Assembly: GCA_008363075.1 (NCBI GenBank)
Contig: RHKK01000002.1
Location: forward strand, 1-64,000
DNA: 64,000 bases
Reading direction: 5' to 3'
DNA from: Candidatus Uhrbacteria bacterium
GTDB lineage: Bacteria; Patescibacteriota; Patescibacteriia; 2-12-FULL-60-25
Part shown: positions 34,920-42,412 of the stretch, one piece after another
Layout of the letters: every line of letters begins with the position of its first letter
Position numbering within the stretch: position 1 is the first letter of the stretch
The notes under the pieces: generated by a model
What the model saw: the letters and a program-made list of their open reading frames with translations, nothing else
What the model was told of the DNA's origin: nothing
Databases searched by the model: none
Translations under genes and position numbers: made by a program

Positions 34920-36296
34920 ATGGCGGAAGTCAAACCCGAAATTGAAACATTTGCGAAGATCAAGGTCGTCGGCGTCGGCGGCTCCGGTGGCGCGTCCGCA
35001 AACCGCATGATCGCATCCAAGATCCGAGGCGTGGATTTCGTCGCGATGAACACCGACGTGCAGGCGCTTCATCTGTCGCTCGCGCCGACCAAGCTTCATA
35101 TCGGCAAAACCGTGACGCGCGGCCTCGGTGCGGGCATGGATCCGGAGGTCGGCGCGCGCGCCGCGGAGGAGAGCGCAAACGAAATCCGCGAGACGCTGAA
35201 GGGCGCGGACATGGTGTTCGTCGCCTGCGGGTTGGGCGGCGGGACGGGTTCCGGTGCGAGCCCGGTCGTCGCGTCCATCGCCAAGGAGCTCGGTGCGCTG
35301 ACGGTCGCCGTCGTGACGCGTCCGTTCGCGTTCGAGGGGACGCAACGCAAGGGCATCGCCGAGTCGGCGCTCGAGAAGCTCGCCGCGCAGGTGGATACCA
35401 TCATCACCATCCCGAATGACCGTATCCTCCAGCTCATCGATCGCAAGACCACGATGATGGAAGCGTTCGAGACGATCGACGACGTGCTGCGTCAAGCCGT
35501 GCAGGGCATCTCGGAACTCATTACGAGTCCGGGCCAGATCAATACGGACTTTGCCGACGTACGGAAAATCATGAATAACAAAGGCGCCGCGCTCATGGGG
35601 ATCGGCCGCGGCCACGGGGAAAACCGCGCCGCCGACGCCGCCAAGGCCGCGATCGCGTCGCCGCTCCTTGAGGTCTCAATGGACGGGGCGAAGAGCGTAC
35701 TGATCTCGATCACCGGCGGTTCCAATCTCACGCTTCAGGAGGTCCACGAGGCGGCGACGCTCGTCACGAAGAGCGCCGATCCGGACGCGACCGTCATTTG
35801 GGGAACCGCCATCGACGAGACGATGAAGGACGACATCAAGGTCACGGTGATTGCCACGGGTTTTGACAAGGCGCCGGCAGGATTGCCGTCCGCCGGACGC
35901 AAATCCGCGTCGACTCCGATGTCTCCGCCGGCCTCGCCGTACGTGCCCAAGTCCGTGGACCATTCCGTGAACGAGCCGCTCGCCCGCGTGCCGATGCGCG
36001 AACCGCGCGTACCCAACAACCCTGTGCCGCCAGGTTTCGGCGTCGCGCCGCGTGATGTCACGGCCGACCGGGAAACGGCTTCTCCGGAGCCGGCCAAACA
36101 ACCGGAACCCCTGCCCAAGGCGAGCGGCATCTTTTCACGTATCATTTCCTCGCCGGCCGCCGAGTCTCCCAAACACTCGCCGATCGAAAAGGCGCCGGAA
36201 CCGCGCACGAGCGCGGCTGCCATCCCGCCGGTGAAAAAAGAGGAAGATGACGACCTGGACGCCATCCCGAGCTTCATTCGGAAAAAGATGATGTGA
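34920..36296 (+). CDS. ftsZ: cell division GTPase FtsZ
   Basis: 458 residues. Tubulin-like GTPase forming the division ring. GTP-binding G-box GGGTGSG is at residues 106-112, with VGVGGSGGASANRM at the N-terminus, NTDVQAL, and the T7 loop region QINTDFADVRKIM. The central C-terminal linker is Pro-rich and long. The extreme C-terminus, DDLDAIPSFIRKKM, is the conserved peptide that binds FtsA, consistent with ftsA next door. The G-box has Ser in place of the usual second Thr (GGGTGTG), a mild variation. Confidence 0.96.
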   Translation: MAEVKPEIETFAKIKVVGVGGSGGASANRMIASKIRGVDFVAMNTDVQALHLSLAPTKLHIGKTVTRGLGAGMDPEVGARAAEESANEIRETLKGADMVFVACGLGGGTGSGASPVVASIAKELGALTVAVVTRPFAFEGTQRKGIAESALEKLAAQVDTIITIPNDRILQLIDRKTTMMEAFETIDDVLRQAVQGISELITSPGQINTDFADVRKIMNNKGAALMGIGRGHGENRAADAAKAAIASPLLEVSMDGAKSVLISITGGSNLTLQEVHEAATLVTKSADPDATVIWGTAIDETMKDDIKVTVIATGFDKAPAGLPSAGRKSASTPMSPPASPYVPKSVDHSVNEPLARVPMREPRVPNNPVPPGFGVAPRDVTADRETASPEPAKQPEPLPKASGIFSRIISSPAAESPKHSPIEKAPEPRTSAAAIPPVKKEEDDDLDAIPSFIRKKMM

Positions 36297-36301
36297 GGGG
36301 C

Positions 36302-36363
36302 GGTTGTCAGTTGTCAGCTTTCAGTTGTCAGTTCTGAAGCTGAAACCTGAAACCTGAAAACTG
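36302..36363. repeat. reiterated-word palindromic array between ftsZ and nrdR
   Basis: gttgtcag / ctttcagttgtcag words face gaagctgaaacctgaaacctgaaaactg. The arms are complementary in part (ctttcag/ctgaaa). The array ends five bases before the nrdR start. Confidence 0.75.
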
Positions 36364-36367
36364 CCCT

Positions 36368-36883
36368 ATGCATTGCCCCATCTGCAACCATCCGGAATCG
36401 CGCGTGGTGGATACGCGCGTCTCGCCGGACGGGACGTCCATCCGTCGGCGTCGAGAATGCGACCGTTGCGGATATCGTTTTTCGACGAGCGAGATCGTCG
36501 AGCTCCTGAACCTCGTCGTGATCAAGCGCGACGGTTCGCACGAGCTCTACAGTCGCGACAAGATGGAACGGGGCTTGCGCCGCGCGTTGGAAAAGCGACC
36601 GCATACCGACGCGGATTTCCGCGGCCTCGTCAACGGCGTCGAGCTCGACATCCAACGGCTCAATTCGACCGAGGTCAAAAGTTCGGATCTCGGGACCATC
36701 GTCATGGACCGGCTCAAAGCCTTTGACAAGGTCGCCTATATCCGATTTGCATCCGTGTATCGGAGCTTCGAGGACGTCAAGACGTTCCAGGCCGAGCTGG
36801 ACCGACTCATGGCTTCCGGGCGTGTACCCACATCCAAACAGAAAAAGACCACGCGCCGATCGCGAAAAAAGGCGTCTCGTTGA
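36368..36883 (+). CDS. nrdR: transcriptional repressor NrdR
   Basis: 171 residues. Regulates ribonucleotide reductase genes in response to ATP/dATP. The zinc ribbon has C3, C6, C31 and C34 (HCPIC ... CDRCGYRF), followed by SPDGTSIRRRRECDRCGYRF, an ATP-cone domain (VVIKRDGSHELYSRDKMERG, LGTIVMDRLKAFDKVAYIRF, ASVYRSFED) and a Lys/Arg-rich tail. It is slightly longer than the usual ~150 residues because of the basic C-terminus. htrA follows after 19 bases. Confidence 0.95.
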   Translation: MHCPICNHPESRVVDTRVSPDGTSIRRRRECDRCGYRFSTSEIVELLNLVVIKRDGSHELYSRDKMERGLRRALEKRPHTDADFRGLVNGVELDIQRLNSTEVKSSDLGTIVMDRLKAFDKVAYIRFASVYRSFEDVKTFQAELDRLMASGRVPTSKQKKTTRRSRKKASR

Positions 36884-36902
36884 TCGTGCTATACTGGAGG
36901 CC

Positions 36903-38042
36903 ATGCGGATCTCGCAGGCTCAATTGATTCTGGTCGCGCTCTTCGCCGCTATTCTCGGCGGGGTCGCGGGCGGCACGGCGGTGTTTTTTGCGTCCGCCCC
37001 GCCGCCGTTGTCCGGACCCTATGTCATCGAAATGCCGAGGGAAGAGCTTCGCCTGGGCGTTCAGGACGAGGCGGTGACCGACGTGGTGGAACGCGTCTTG
37101 CCGTCCGTCGTGTCGATCGACATCAAACAATCGTTGGGGGACGCGCCGACGTTGCGCAGTGGATTCCCGCTTGGCCCGGTCAGCGTCGGCGGCGGGACGG
37201 GGTTCTTCATCTCCGAGGACGGTCTCGTCGTGACGAATCGGCACGTGATTTCCGACCCGGAGGCGGAGTACGTCGTCATCACGCAAGACGGCGAGGAGTA
37301 TCCCGCGACGGTGCTTGCGCTTGATCCGGCCATGGACTTGGGCGTCCTCAAGGTCGAAGGAAGCGGATTTCCGGCACTCGAGCTTGGCAACAGCGACGCG
37401 ATCAAGCCCGGGCAAACCGTGATCGCGATCGGCAACGCGCTCGCGGAATTCCAGAACAGCGTCACCAAGGGCGTCGTGTCGGGGTTGAATCGCCGGCTGA
37501 TCGCGGGCGAGTTCGGTCGCACGGAACTCATCGAGGAAGCGATCCAAACGGATGCGGCCATCAACCCGGGAAATTCCGGCGGCCCGTTGTTGACGCTTGA
37601 CGGCAAGGTCGTCGGCATGAACACGGCGATCACCGACGGCGCACAGTCGCTCGGATTCGCGCTGCCGTCCAACGCCCTTCTTCGCGCCGTGGAAAGCGCG
37701 CGCGCATACGGCCGCATCGTCCGCCCGTGGATCGGCGTTCGGTATGTGCCCGTGGACAAGGAGGTCGCGGAAAGCGAGGGGTTGGATCGCGACTACGGCG
37801 CGTTGGTCCTCGGAAGCGGCAGACGCGATCCGGGCGTCGTGCCCGGTTCGCCCGCCGAAAAAGCCGGTCTCAAAGAGCGTGACGTGATTCTTGAAATCAA
37901 CGGCGAGCGCATCGGGATTCGGCGATCGCTCGCTTCGATCGTGGCGCGGCTTCTGCCCGGCGAAACGGTGGAGCTCAAGGTGCTGCGCGACGGCACGGAA
38001 CGGCAAATCCCGATCGTGCTCGAAGAGCGACCGAGTAACTGA
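36903..38042 (+). CDS. membrane-anchored HtrA/DegS-like serine protease with PDZ domain
   Basis: 379 residues from ATG 36903 (ggagg just upstream). One N-terminal membrane helix (about 7-30) anchors an outward-facing trypsin-like domain. The triad is His114 (VTNRHVIS), Asp145 (AMDLGVLK) and Ser225 (NPGNSGGPL). One PDZ domain follows (GVRYVPVDKEVAE, GSPAEKAGLKERDVILEING). Probable role: degradation or control of misfolded envelope proteins, in keeping with many secreted proteins here. A longer frame from 36723 overlaps nrdR and is rejected. Pyruvate kinase begins one base after the stop. Confidence 0.94.
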   Translation: MRISQAQLILVALFAAILGGVAGGTAVFFASAPPPLSGPYVIEMPREELRLGVQDEAVTDVVERVLPSVVSIDIKQSLGDAPTLRSGFPLGPVSVGGGTGFFISEDGLVVTNRHVISDPEAEYVVITQDGEEYPATVLALDPAMDLGVLKVEGSGFPALELGNSDAIKPGQTVIAIGNALAEFQNSVTKGVVSGLNRRLIAGEFGRTELIEEAIQTDAAINPGNSGGPLLTLDGKVVGMNTAITDGAQSLGFALPSNALLRAVESARAYGRIVRPWIGVRYVPVDKEVAESEGLDRDYGALVLGSGRRDPGVVPGSPAEKAGLKERDVILEINGERIGIRRSLASIVARLLPGETVELKVLRDGTERQIPIVLEERPSN

Positions 38043-38043
38043 T

Positions 38044-39468
38044 ATGAAACGAACCAAGATCGTGTGCACGATCGGCCCGGCAAGCGAAGAAATCGAATCG
38101 TTGGTGGCGCTGACCGAGGCGGGCATGAACGTCTGTCGTCTTAATTTTTCGCACGGCACGCACGAGAACCACGCGGAACTCATTCGACGCATTCGACAAG
38201 TACGCGAACTGACCGGTGAACCGCTTTCCATCTTGCAGGATTTGCAGGGACCGAAGATCCGCGTCGGGGATTTGCCGAAAGAGGGGGTCGAGCTTGTCGC
38301 CGGAAAGACGGTCGTGTTTACGTCCGGCGAGGGAGACGTGCCCAAAACGATTCCCGTGACCTATCCGGATTTGCATGAAGACGTAAAACCGGGCCAACGC
38401 CTCCTGCTCGATGACGGATTGCTCGAAGTGACGGTGAAGTCCGTCAAAGGCCAGGACGTGACTTGCGAGGTGGTAACGGGAGGGAAGCTCACGTCGCACA
38501 AGGGTCTCAACCTGCCGGAAACAGAAACCAAAATTTCCGCCATTACGGACAAAGACAAGGAGGATTTGGCGTTCGGCGTGGCGCAGGGCGTGGATTGGAT
38601 CGCGCTTTCGTTCGTCCGATCCGCCGAGGACATCCGGAGTCTGCGCGCCTTGATCGAGGCGGAGGAGCGGAAGCTCGCCAAACCGCGCGAACTCCCGATC
38701 GGGATCATCGCAAAAATCGAAAAGCCGCAGGCGGTCGAACGCATGGACGAAATCATCGCGGAAGTCGACGGCATCATGGTTGCGCGCGGCGACCTCGGCA
38801 TCGAGTTACCGGCGGAAAAAGTTCCGGTGATCCAGAAAGACCTGATCAAAAAATGCCTCGCCGCCGGCAAACCCGTCATCGTCGCGACGCAAATGCTCGA
38901 TTCCATGATCCGCAATCCGCGTGCGACGCGCGCCGAGGTCTCCGATATCGCGAACGCGGTGATCGACCACGCGGACGCGACCATGCTCTCCGGCGAGACG
39001 GCGAGCGGCTCGCATCCCGTCGAAGCCGTGAAAACGATGGCGGCCACGATCGCGGAAACCGAGAAAAGCTCCTATGACGATTTGCCGATCCAGACACGTG
39101 TCAAACATGCGAAGCAAGAGGCCGTGACGAATGTTGCGAGTATCCTTGCGCGCGTGGTCGATACGAAGGCGATTCTCGTCGCGTCGATGGACGGCGCGGC
39201 GGCGCGGCTCGTCTCGCGGTATCGTCCCGAGGTGCCGATCTATCTCGCCACGCCGTCGGAACATGTGGCGCACCGGCTGAACCTGTCATGGGGCGTGCGG
39301 CCGATCATCCTCGCGGGCGCGAAAACCATTCCCGACCTCCTGCAAGGAGGCGTTGCGGAACTGAAGCGGCGCAAGCTCGTCGCGGACGGCGACGAGATTG
39401 TCGTGGTCGCCGGAGACGCGCTCGGAGAGACGGGAATGGTGCAGTTGGTCGAGCTACGAACGGCGTGA
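38044..39468 (+). CDS. pyk: pyruvate kinase
   Basis: 474 residues. Converts phosphoenolpyruvate and ADP to pyruvate and ATP. Visible: RTKIVCTIGPAS at the N-terminus, GMNVCRLNFSHGTHENH, ILQDLQGPKIRVG, a B-domain lid, the active-site KIEKPQAVERMDEII and VARGDLGIELPAEKVPVIQK, KPVIVATQMLDSMIRNPRAT and DATMLSGETASGSHPVEAV, and the C-terminal domain. Length is normal. The gene end overlaps the convergent fatty-acid hydroxylase gene by 15 bases. Confidence 0.96.
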   Translation: MKRTKIVCTIGPASEEIESLVALTEAGMNVCRLNFSHGTHENHAELIRRIRQVRELTGEPLSILQDLQGPKIRVGDLPKEGVELVAGKTVVFTSGEGDVPKTIPVTYPDLHEDVKPGQRLLLDDGLLEVTVKSVKGQDVTCEVVTGGKLTSHKGLNLPETETKISAITDKDKEDLAFGVAQGVDWIALSFVRSAEDIRSLRALIEAEERKLAKPRELPIGIIAKIEKPQAVERMDEIIAEVDGIMVARGDLGIELPAEKVPVIQKDLIKKCLAAGKPVIVATQMLDSMIRNPRATRAEVSDIANAVIDHADATMLSGETASGSHPVEAVKTMAATIAETEKSSYDDLPIQTRVKHAKQEAVTNVASILARVVDTKAILVASMDGAAARLVSRYRPEVPIYLATPSEHVAHRLNLSWGVRPIILAGAKTIPDLLQGGVAELKRRKLVADGDEIVVVAGDALGETGMVQLVELRTA

Positions 39469-40227
39469 GCGCGTCCGTACGGATGCGGCCCACAGCTTCA
39501 CGGGCCGCGCGAGCGTTTCAAGAATCGGCGCATCGGAGGCAAGCTCCTGCGTGCCGGTCGGCGGAAATTCGCTATTCGCAGGTCGATAATATGTTCCGAA
39601 GATGATGTCCAAAACCGGAAAAAACTGCGCGAAGTTTTTGTGTTGATGATGCGGCAGGATCGAATGGTGGACGCGATGGAGTTGCGGCCCGACGATGACC
39701 GGCGTGAACCGCCCGAGCTCCAGCCGCCAGTTCGCATGCGAAAAGAACAGCCAGCCGAGAGCGGCGAACGGGACGATCGCGGCCGCCGTCGCGTCCAAAC
39801 CGAGGAAATATTCCACGGGTGTGACGATGAGTGCGGTTTGGATCGGACGTTCGAGCCAATATGTGCGCATACTCGTCGTCGCGTTCAGTTCGCGGTCGGC
39901 GTGATGGAGCTCGTGGATCGGCCAAAGCCATCGCCAAGCGTGTTGCGCGCGGTGGTACCAGTAGAAGATCAGGTCGCCGAGGAAGAGGTAAAAAAGTACG
40001 ATGAGGATCGAAAACGTGAGGCTATACTTCGGCACAAGGCGGGTTGGGATCGGGACAACGGAAAACAGCCATCCGACCACGATCCCGCCCATAAGCAGGA
40101 ACATGCCCGTGAATATGAGATTCCGGAGCCGTCCTCTCGCCGTTTGTCCGCGTTCGGCGGGAAAGAAATATTCGAATACGCCGAGGATCGCGTAGAGACC
40201 GAGGATGATCAGGATCGTCCGTGTCAT
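39454..40227 (-). CDS. fatty acid hydroxylase / sterol desaturase family membrane protein
   Basis: 257 residues with several membrane helices. Di-iron histidine boxes of the superfamily are visible: HRAQH (H92, H96), HELHH (H105, H108, H109), and in the C-terminal half HRVHH with PHHQHKNF. Such enzymes hydroxylate or desaturate lipids using oxygen and an electron donor. The substrate is unknown. It overlaps the upstream gene on the same strand by four bases (ATGA), so the two are coupled. The presence of an O2-using enzyme is notable for a reduced genome. Confidence 0.85.
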   Translation of the reverse strand: MTRTILIILGLYAILGVFEYFFPAERGQTARGRLRNLIFTGMFLLMGGIVVGWLFSVVPIPTRLVPKYSLTFSILIVLFYLFLGDLIFYWYHRAQHAWRWLWPIHELHHADRELNATTSMRTYWLERPIQTALIVTPVEYFLGLDATAAAIVPFAALGWLFFSHANWRLELGRFTPVIVGPQLHRVHHSILPHHQHKNFAQFFPVLDIIFGTYYRPANSEFPPTGTQELASDAPILETLARPVKLWAASVRTRSRRS

Positions 40228-41324
40228 AACCCCATCTCTTCATCTCGTTCCTGCTTCTTGAGTTGGAAATATTCCTCTTTTTGGGTTCGCGCGAGCGGTC
40301 CCCATGACTTTGAGATGCGCGTATCTCCTATTGGATACACAAAAGGATAGTGTTCCTCCTCGAATTTTACATATTGCTTCGCCGTCCAATCGACGATCAG
40401 TATTTTATCCAAAATGTTGACCTGATGGTAGAACTGGGAATGTCCGAAGTACTCTTTATGATACTCGTCCGTTTCGACATCCAGGCCGTGCATGATACGG
40501 GCATAGTTGCGAAACATCCAAGGTACCGTAAAGCAGCTTCCAACCTCGCAAAAGCGCTCGTGCGGCGTCTTTGGTTCAGGCTTCACATACGCGGCGAAAC
40601 CTTGAATGGCTTCCTTGAGTTTACGGACATGTTCCGGATCGAGGGCGAGCGCGGCACCGAATCGTTCAACGTCTTCGAGAGCGGAGCGGCAATCCGTTCT
40701 GTCTTTCACGTTGATCTGACGAAGGGCCTCCTCTACGACCGCGGGATCGATTTCAAGCGAGAGATCGGGCGCGTGTTCGGCCTCGGCAAGAGGGAGGAAT
40801 ATTGGATTTTTTATGGAGGCAGCAGCAAGATACATTCCGTGAAAACGGACATCCTCCGGACGGATCCATTCGTTTCCCGTGCGGGCGATATCCCGGTCCG
40901 TTGAATAGGCGAACGCAACGTACCTGTTCGGATATTCTTTAAATGGCGCTATGTTTGCGATAGCGAACCGACGGTCCGTCAGCGGCTCATGCGCCCCGGC
41001 CAGTCTCATCCGGACACCGGGGTCTCGGCTGAATCTTCGTAAGCTCATGATCCGCCACGGACCCTGTTGGGCCGGCATGACGCGGTCGGTTCCGCCCACC
41101 GCGTCATGCCCAAAGGCCTCCTTCAGAGTCATGGAGAAGACCTTTTTCGTTTCTTCAATACGCTCGGGGTGCCACTCAAAGATTTCTCTCAAATCGGCAA
41201 GCGATATGCGATCAGGATGCTTGATGCCGTAGTCGTTCCAATCAAAAATCCTTTTCTCCTTGGGCGGTTCCGTTGGAGGTTTTTCCGTCGCCGAAGACGG
41301 GCGTTCCATGGACATGGTAACCAT
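40224..41324 (-). CDS. unknown protein with possible transglutaminase/papain-like C-terminal half
   Basis: 366 residues, soluble, no signal peptide. I recognise no named family. The C-terminal half has EVGSCFTVPWMFRNYARIMH, then GHSQFYHQVNILDKI and LIVDWTAKQYVKFEE. Cys, then His after about 50 residues, then Asp about 14 residues later followed by W-T-A-K-Q is the order of a transglutaminase-like triad, which is an inference. The middle part contains YVAFAYSTDRDIARTGNEWI. DNA is less GC-rich than its neighbours. It is coupled to the fatty-acid hydroxylase gene. Start ATG 41324; a second Met five residues in is possible. Confidence 0.55.
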   Translation of the reverse strand: MVTMSMERPSSATEKPPTEPPKEKRIFDWNDYGIKHPDRISLADLREIFEWHPERIEETKKVFSMTLKEAFGHDAVGGTDRVMPAQQGPWRIMSLRRFSRDPGVRMRLAGAHEPLTDRRFAIANIAPFKEYPNRYVAFAYSTDRDIARTGNEWIRPEDVRFHGMYLAAASIKNPIFLPLAEAEHAPDLSLEIDPAVVEEALRQINVKDRTDCRSALEDVERFGAALALDPEHVRKLKEAIQGFAAYVKPEPKTPHERFCEVGSCFTVPWMFRNYARIMHGLDVETDEYHKEYFGHSQFYHQVNILDKILIVDWTAKQYVKFEEEHYPFVYPIGDTRISKSWGPLARTQKEEYFQLKKQERDEEMGL

Positions 41325-41401
41325 GGTACACGCTCCGTCGTTGCGCTTCGAGTCTTGACGAAGCTCCGACTGGGCCGGTATTTGATACGGGTCCGCAACA
41401 C

Positions 41402-41425
41402 AAAACCGCCCGATCGGGCGGTTTT
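41402..41425. terminator. terminator after tRNA-Asp (works on both strands)
   Basis: Near-perfect palindrome aaaaccgcccgatcgggcgg followed by tttt, five bases beyond the CCA end of tRNA-Asp on the minus strand, with T-runs on both sides. Confidence 0.85.
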
Positions 41426-41429
41426 GTTG

Positions 41430-41507
41430 TGGCGGACGCGAAGGGATTCGAACCCTCGATCTTCTCCGTGACAGGGAGACGTGTTAACCGGGCTACACCA
41501 CGCGTCC
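41430..41507 (-). tRNA. tRNA-Asp (GUC)
   Basis: Acceptor GGACGCG pairs with CGCGTCC. D-arm GTGTAGCCCGGTTAACAC. Anticodon stem TCTCC/GGAGA encloses CTGTCAC with anticodon GTC. T-arm CGAGGGTTCGAATCCCTTCG. CCA is encoded (41430-41432). The stop codon of the GIY-YIG gene lies inside this tRNA (its TAG is in GTGTAGCCC). Confidence 0.95.
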
Positions 41508-41792
41508 GTGATTTGTGTCATTCACTTCTTCTCCAAGAAGCTCTTTCAAACTTTCATATACGCGTTTGCGTATATCTTTTTTGCCATCGCTTGATTTGAG
41601 GTACATTTCGCGCCGAACGGCTTCTGATCGGAGCCAATAACTTTCATACGCGAGGAGAATAAGAGGACGTCTATGACGGGTAGATTCTACCAAGCCCTTG
41701 GAATGCTCGTCGAAACGTCGTTTAAGCTCTTGAGTTGAGCCGACGTAGAATCGACGATCTTTCAGGCTGATAAGAATATACACGTAGTACAT
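41493..41792 (-). CDS. GIY-YIG nuclease-domain protein between two tRNA-Asp sequences
   Basis: 99 residues: a single GIY-YIG domain with YYVYILISLKDRRFYVGSTQ (GIY and YVG motifs), ELKRRFDEHSKG (catalytic Arg) and EAVRREMYLKSSDGKKDIR (Glu). Of the small UvrC-like/YhbQ type common in Patescibacteria. It lies between a 5' fragment of tRNA-Asp upstream and the intact tRNA-Asp downstream, ending 15 bases inside the latter. That layout suggests insertion into the tRNA gene with duplication of its 5' part. Only ~6 bases separate the start from the fragment. DNA is AT-richer than its surroundings. Confidence 0.85.
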   Translation of the reverse strand: MYYVYILISLKDRRFYVGSTQELKRRFDEHSKGLVESTRHRRPLILLAYESYWLRSEAVRREMYLKSSDGKKDIRKRVYESLKELLGEEVNDTNHGRVV

Positions 41793-41798
41793 AGTCGA

Positions 41799-41862
41799 GT
41801 GTTAACCGACCGGCATTCGCCGGTCGAGGGGCGAATGCCCCCTCGGGCTACACCACGCGTCC
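41799..41862 (-). pseudogene. 5' fragment of tRNA-Asp, interrupted in the D-loop
   Basis: Reading on the minus strand, 41862-41845 and 41807-41799 match the acceptor strand and D-arm of the intact tRNA-Asp base for base, together with three bases of upstream flank (30 bases in all). The anticodon and 3' half are missing. A 37-base hairpin insert splits the D-loop between GCCC and GG. It cannot make a functional tRNA. Confidence 0.85.
41808..41844. repeat. 37-base double-hairpin insert in the tRNA-Asp fragment
   Basis: Two adjacent hairpins: gaccggc-attc-gccggtc and gaggggc-gaat-gccccctc. The insert falls exactly in the D-loop. Hairpins with gaatgcc / ggcattc cores are a known style of dispersed repeat in these genomes. 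Confidence 0.8.
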
Positions 41863-41934
41863 GTGTTGATCCGTGTTGAATTGTCTTGACGGATGCTCGT
41901 CCCGGGGGGACGATGAATATGTCTGGCGGGCGAT

Positions 41935-41963
41935 ACCTTAGCAAGGTTCGCCGCCGTTGGCAA
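41935..41963 (-). promoter_or_regulatory. promoter upstream of the tRNA-Asp fragment and GIY-YIG gene
   Basis: On the minus strand, ttgcca (41958-41963), a 17-base spacer and taaggt (41935-41940). It reads into the tRNA fragment, the GIY-YIG gene and the intact tRNA-Asp, so it is probably the original tRNA-Asp promoter. Confidence 0.5.
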
Positions 41964-41972
41964 GAGTAAACC

Positions 41973-42386
41973 ATGTTTGCCGCCGTTCGCCACGCCGGAT
42001 ACCGGATCGGTACCGGCTCGTTGACGCCCGAGGGACACGGGCAAGCCTTGGCATTGGCGCGTGCCATCCGCGAGGCAGGGAGCGCGTGGAAGGAAGTGCG
42101 CACGTCGCCGACGGCGCGCACGCATGAGACGGCGGCGATCATCGCGAGTGAGCTCGGCATCCCGGTCATTGACGACGATCGCATCGGTGTGGACGGCGAC
42201 TTGTCCGATCTTCTGCCGCCCACGGAGCCGAGCGGCATCATTTTCGTCTCTCATTTACCGGTCTTGAACCGCATGTTCCGCGCATGGGCAAAGCGCTTCG
42301 GACAGGAGGAACCGCCGCTGACCGATATTGCCGCGGGATGTCTCGTCGATCCGGACAGAAACAGTTTCACGGCCATCCGAGGATAA
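41973..42386 (+). CDS. histidine phosphatase superfamily protein (SixA/PGM-like)
   Basis: 137 residues. N-terminal VRHAGYRIGTGSLTPEGHGQ carries the RH(G/A) phosphohistidine motif, followed by ALALARAIREAG, VRTSPTARTHETAAIIASEL (second Arg), and IIFVSHLPVLNRMF (second His). It is short, similar to SixA-type phosphatases acting on phosphohistidine proteins or small phosphometabolites; the substrate is unknown. No clear ribosome site is seen. Convergent with the CYTH-kinase gene, with a hairpin terminator between. Confidence 0.75.
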   Translation: MFAAVRHAGYRIGTGSLTPEGHGQALALARAIREAGSAWKEVRTSPTARTHETAAIIASELGIPVIDDDRIGVDGDLSDLLPPTEPSGIIFVSHLPVLNRMFRAWAKRFGQEEPPLTDIAAGCLVDPDRNSFTAIRG

Positions 42387-42411
42387 GAAAAGGCCGTCCC
42401 GGGAGGACGGC
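42385..42411 (-). terminator. terminator of the CYTH-kinase gene
   Basis: On the minus strand, gccgtcc-tcccg-ggacggc is followed by cttttctta directly after the stop at 42413. The histidine phosphatase stop lies at its other edge. Confidence 0.7.
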
Positions 42412-42412
42412 G

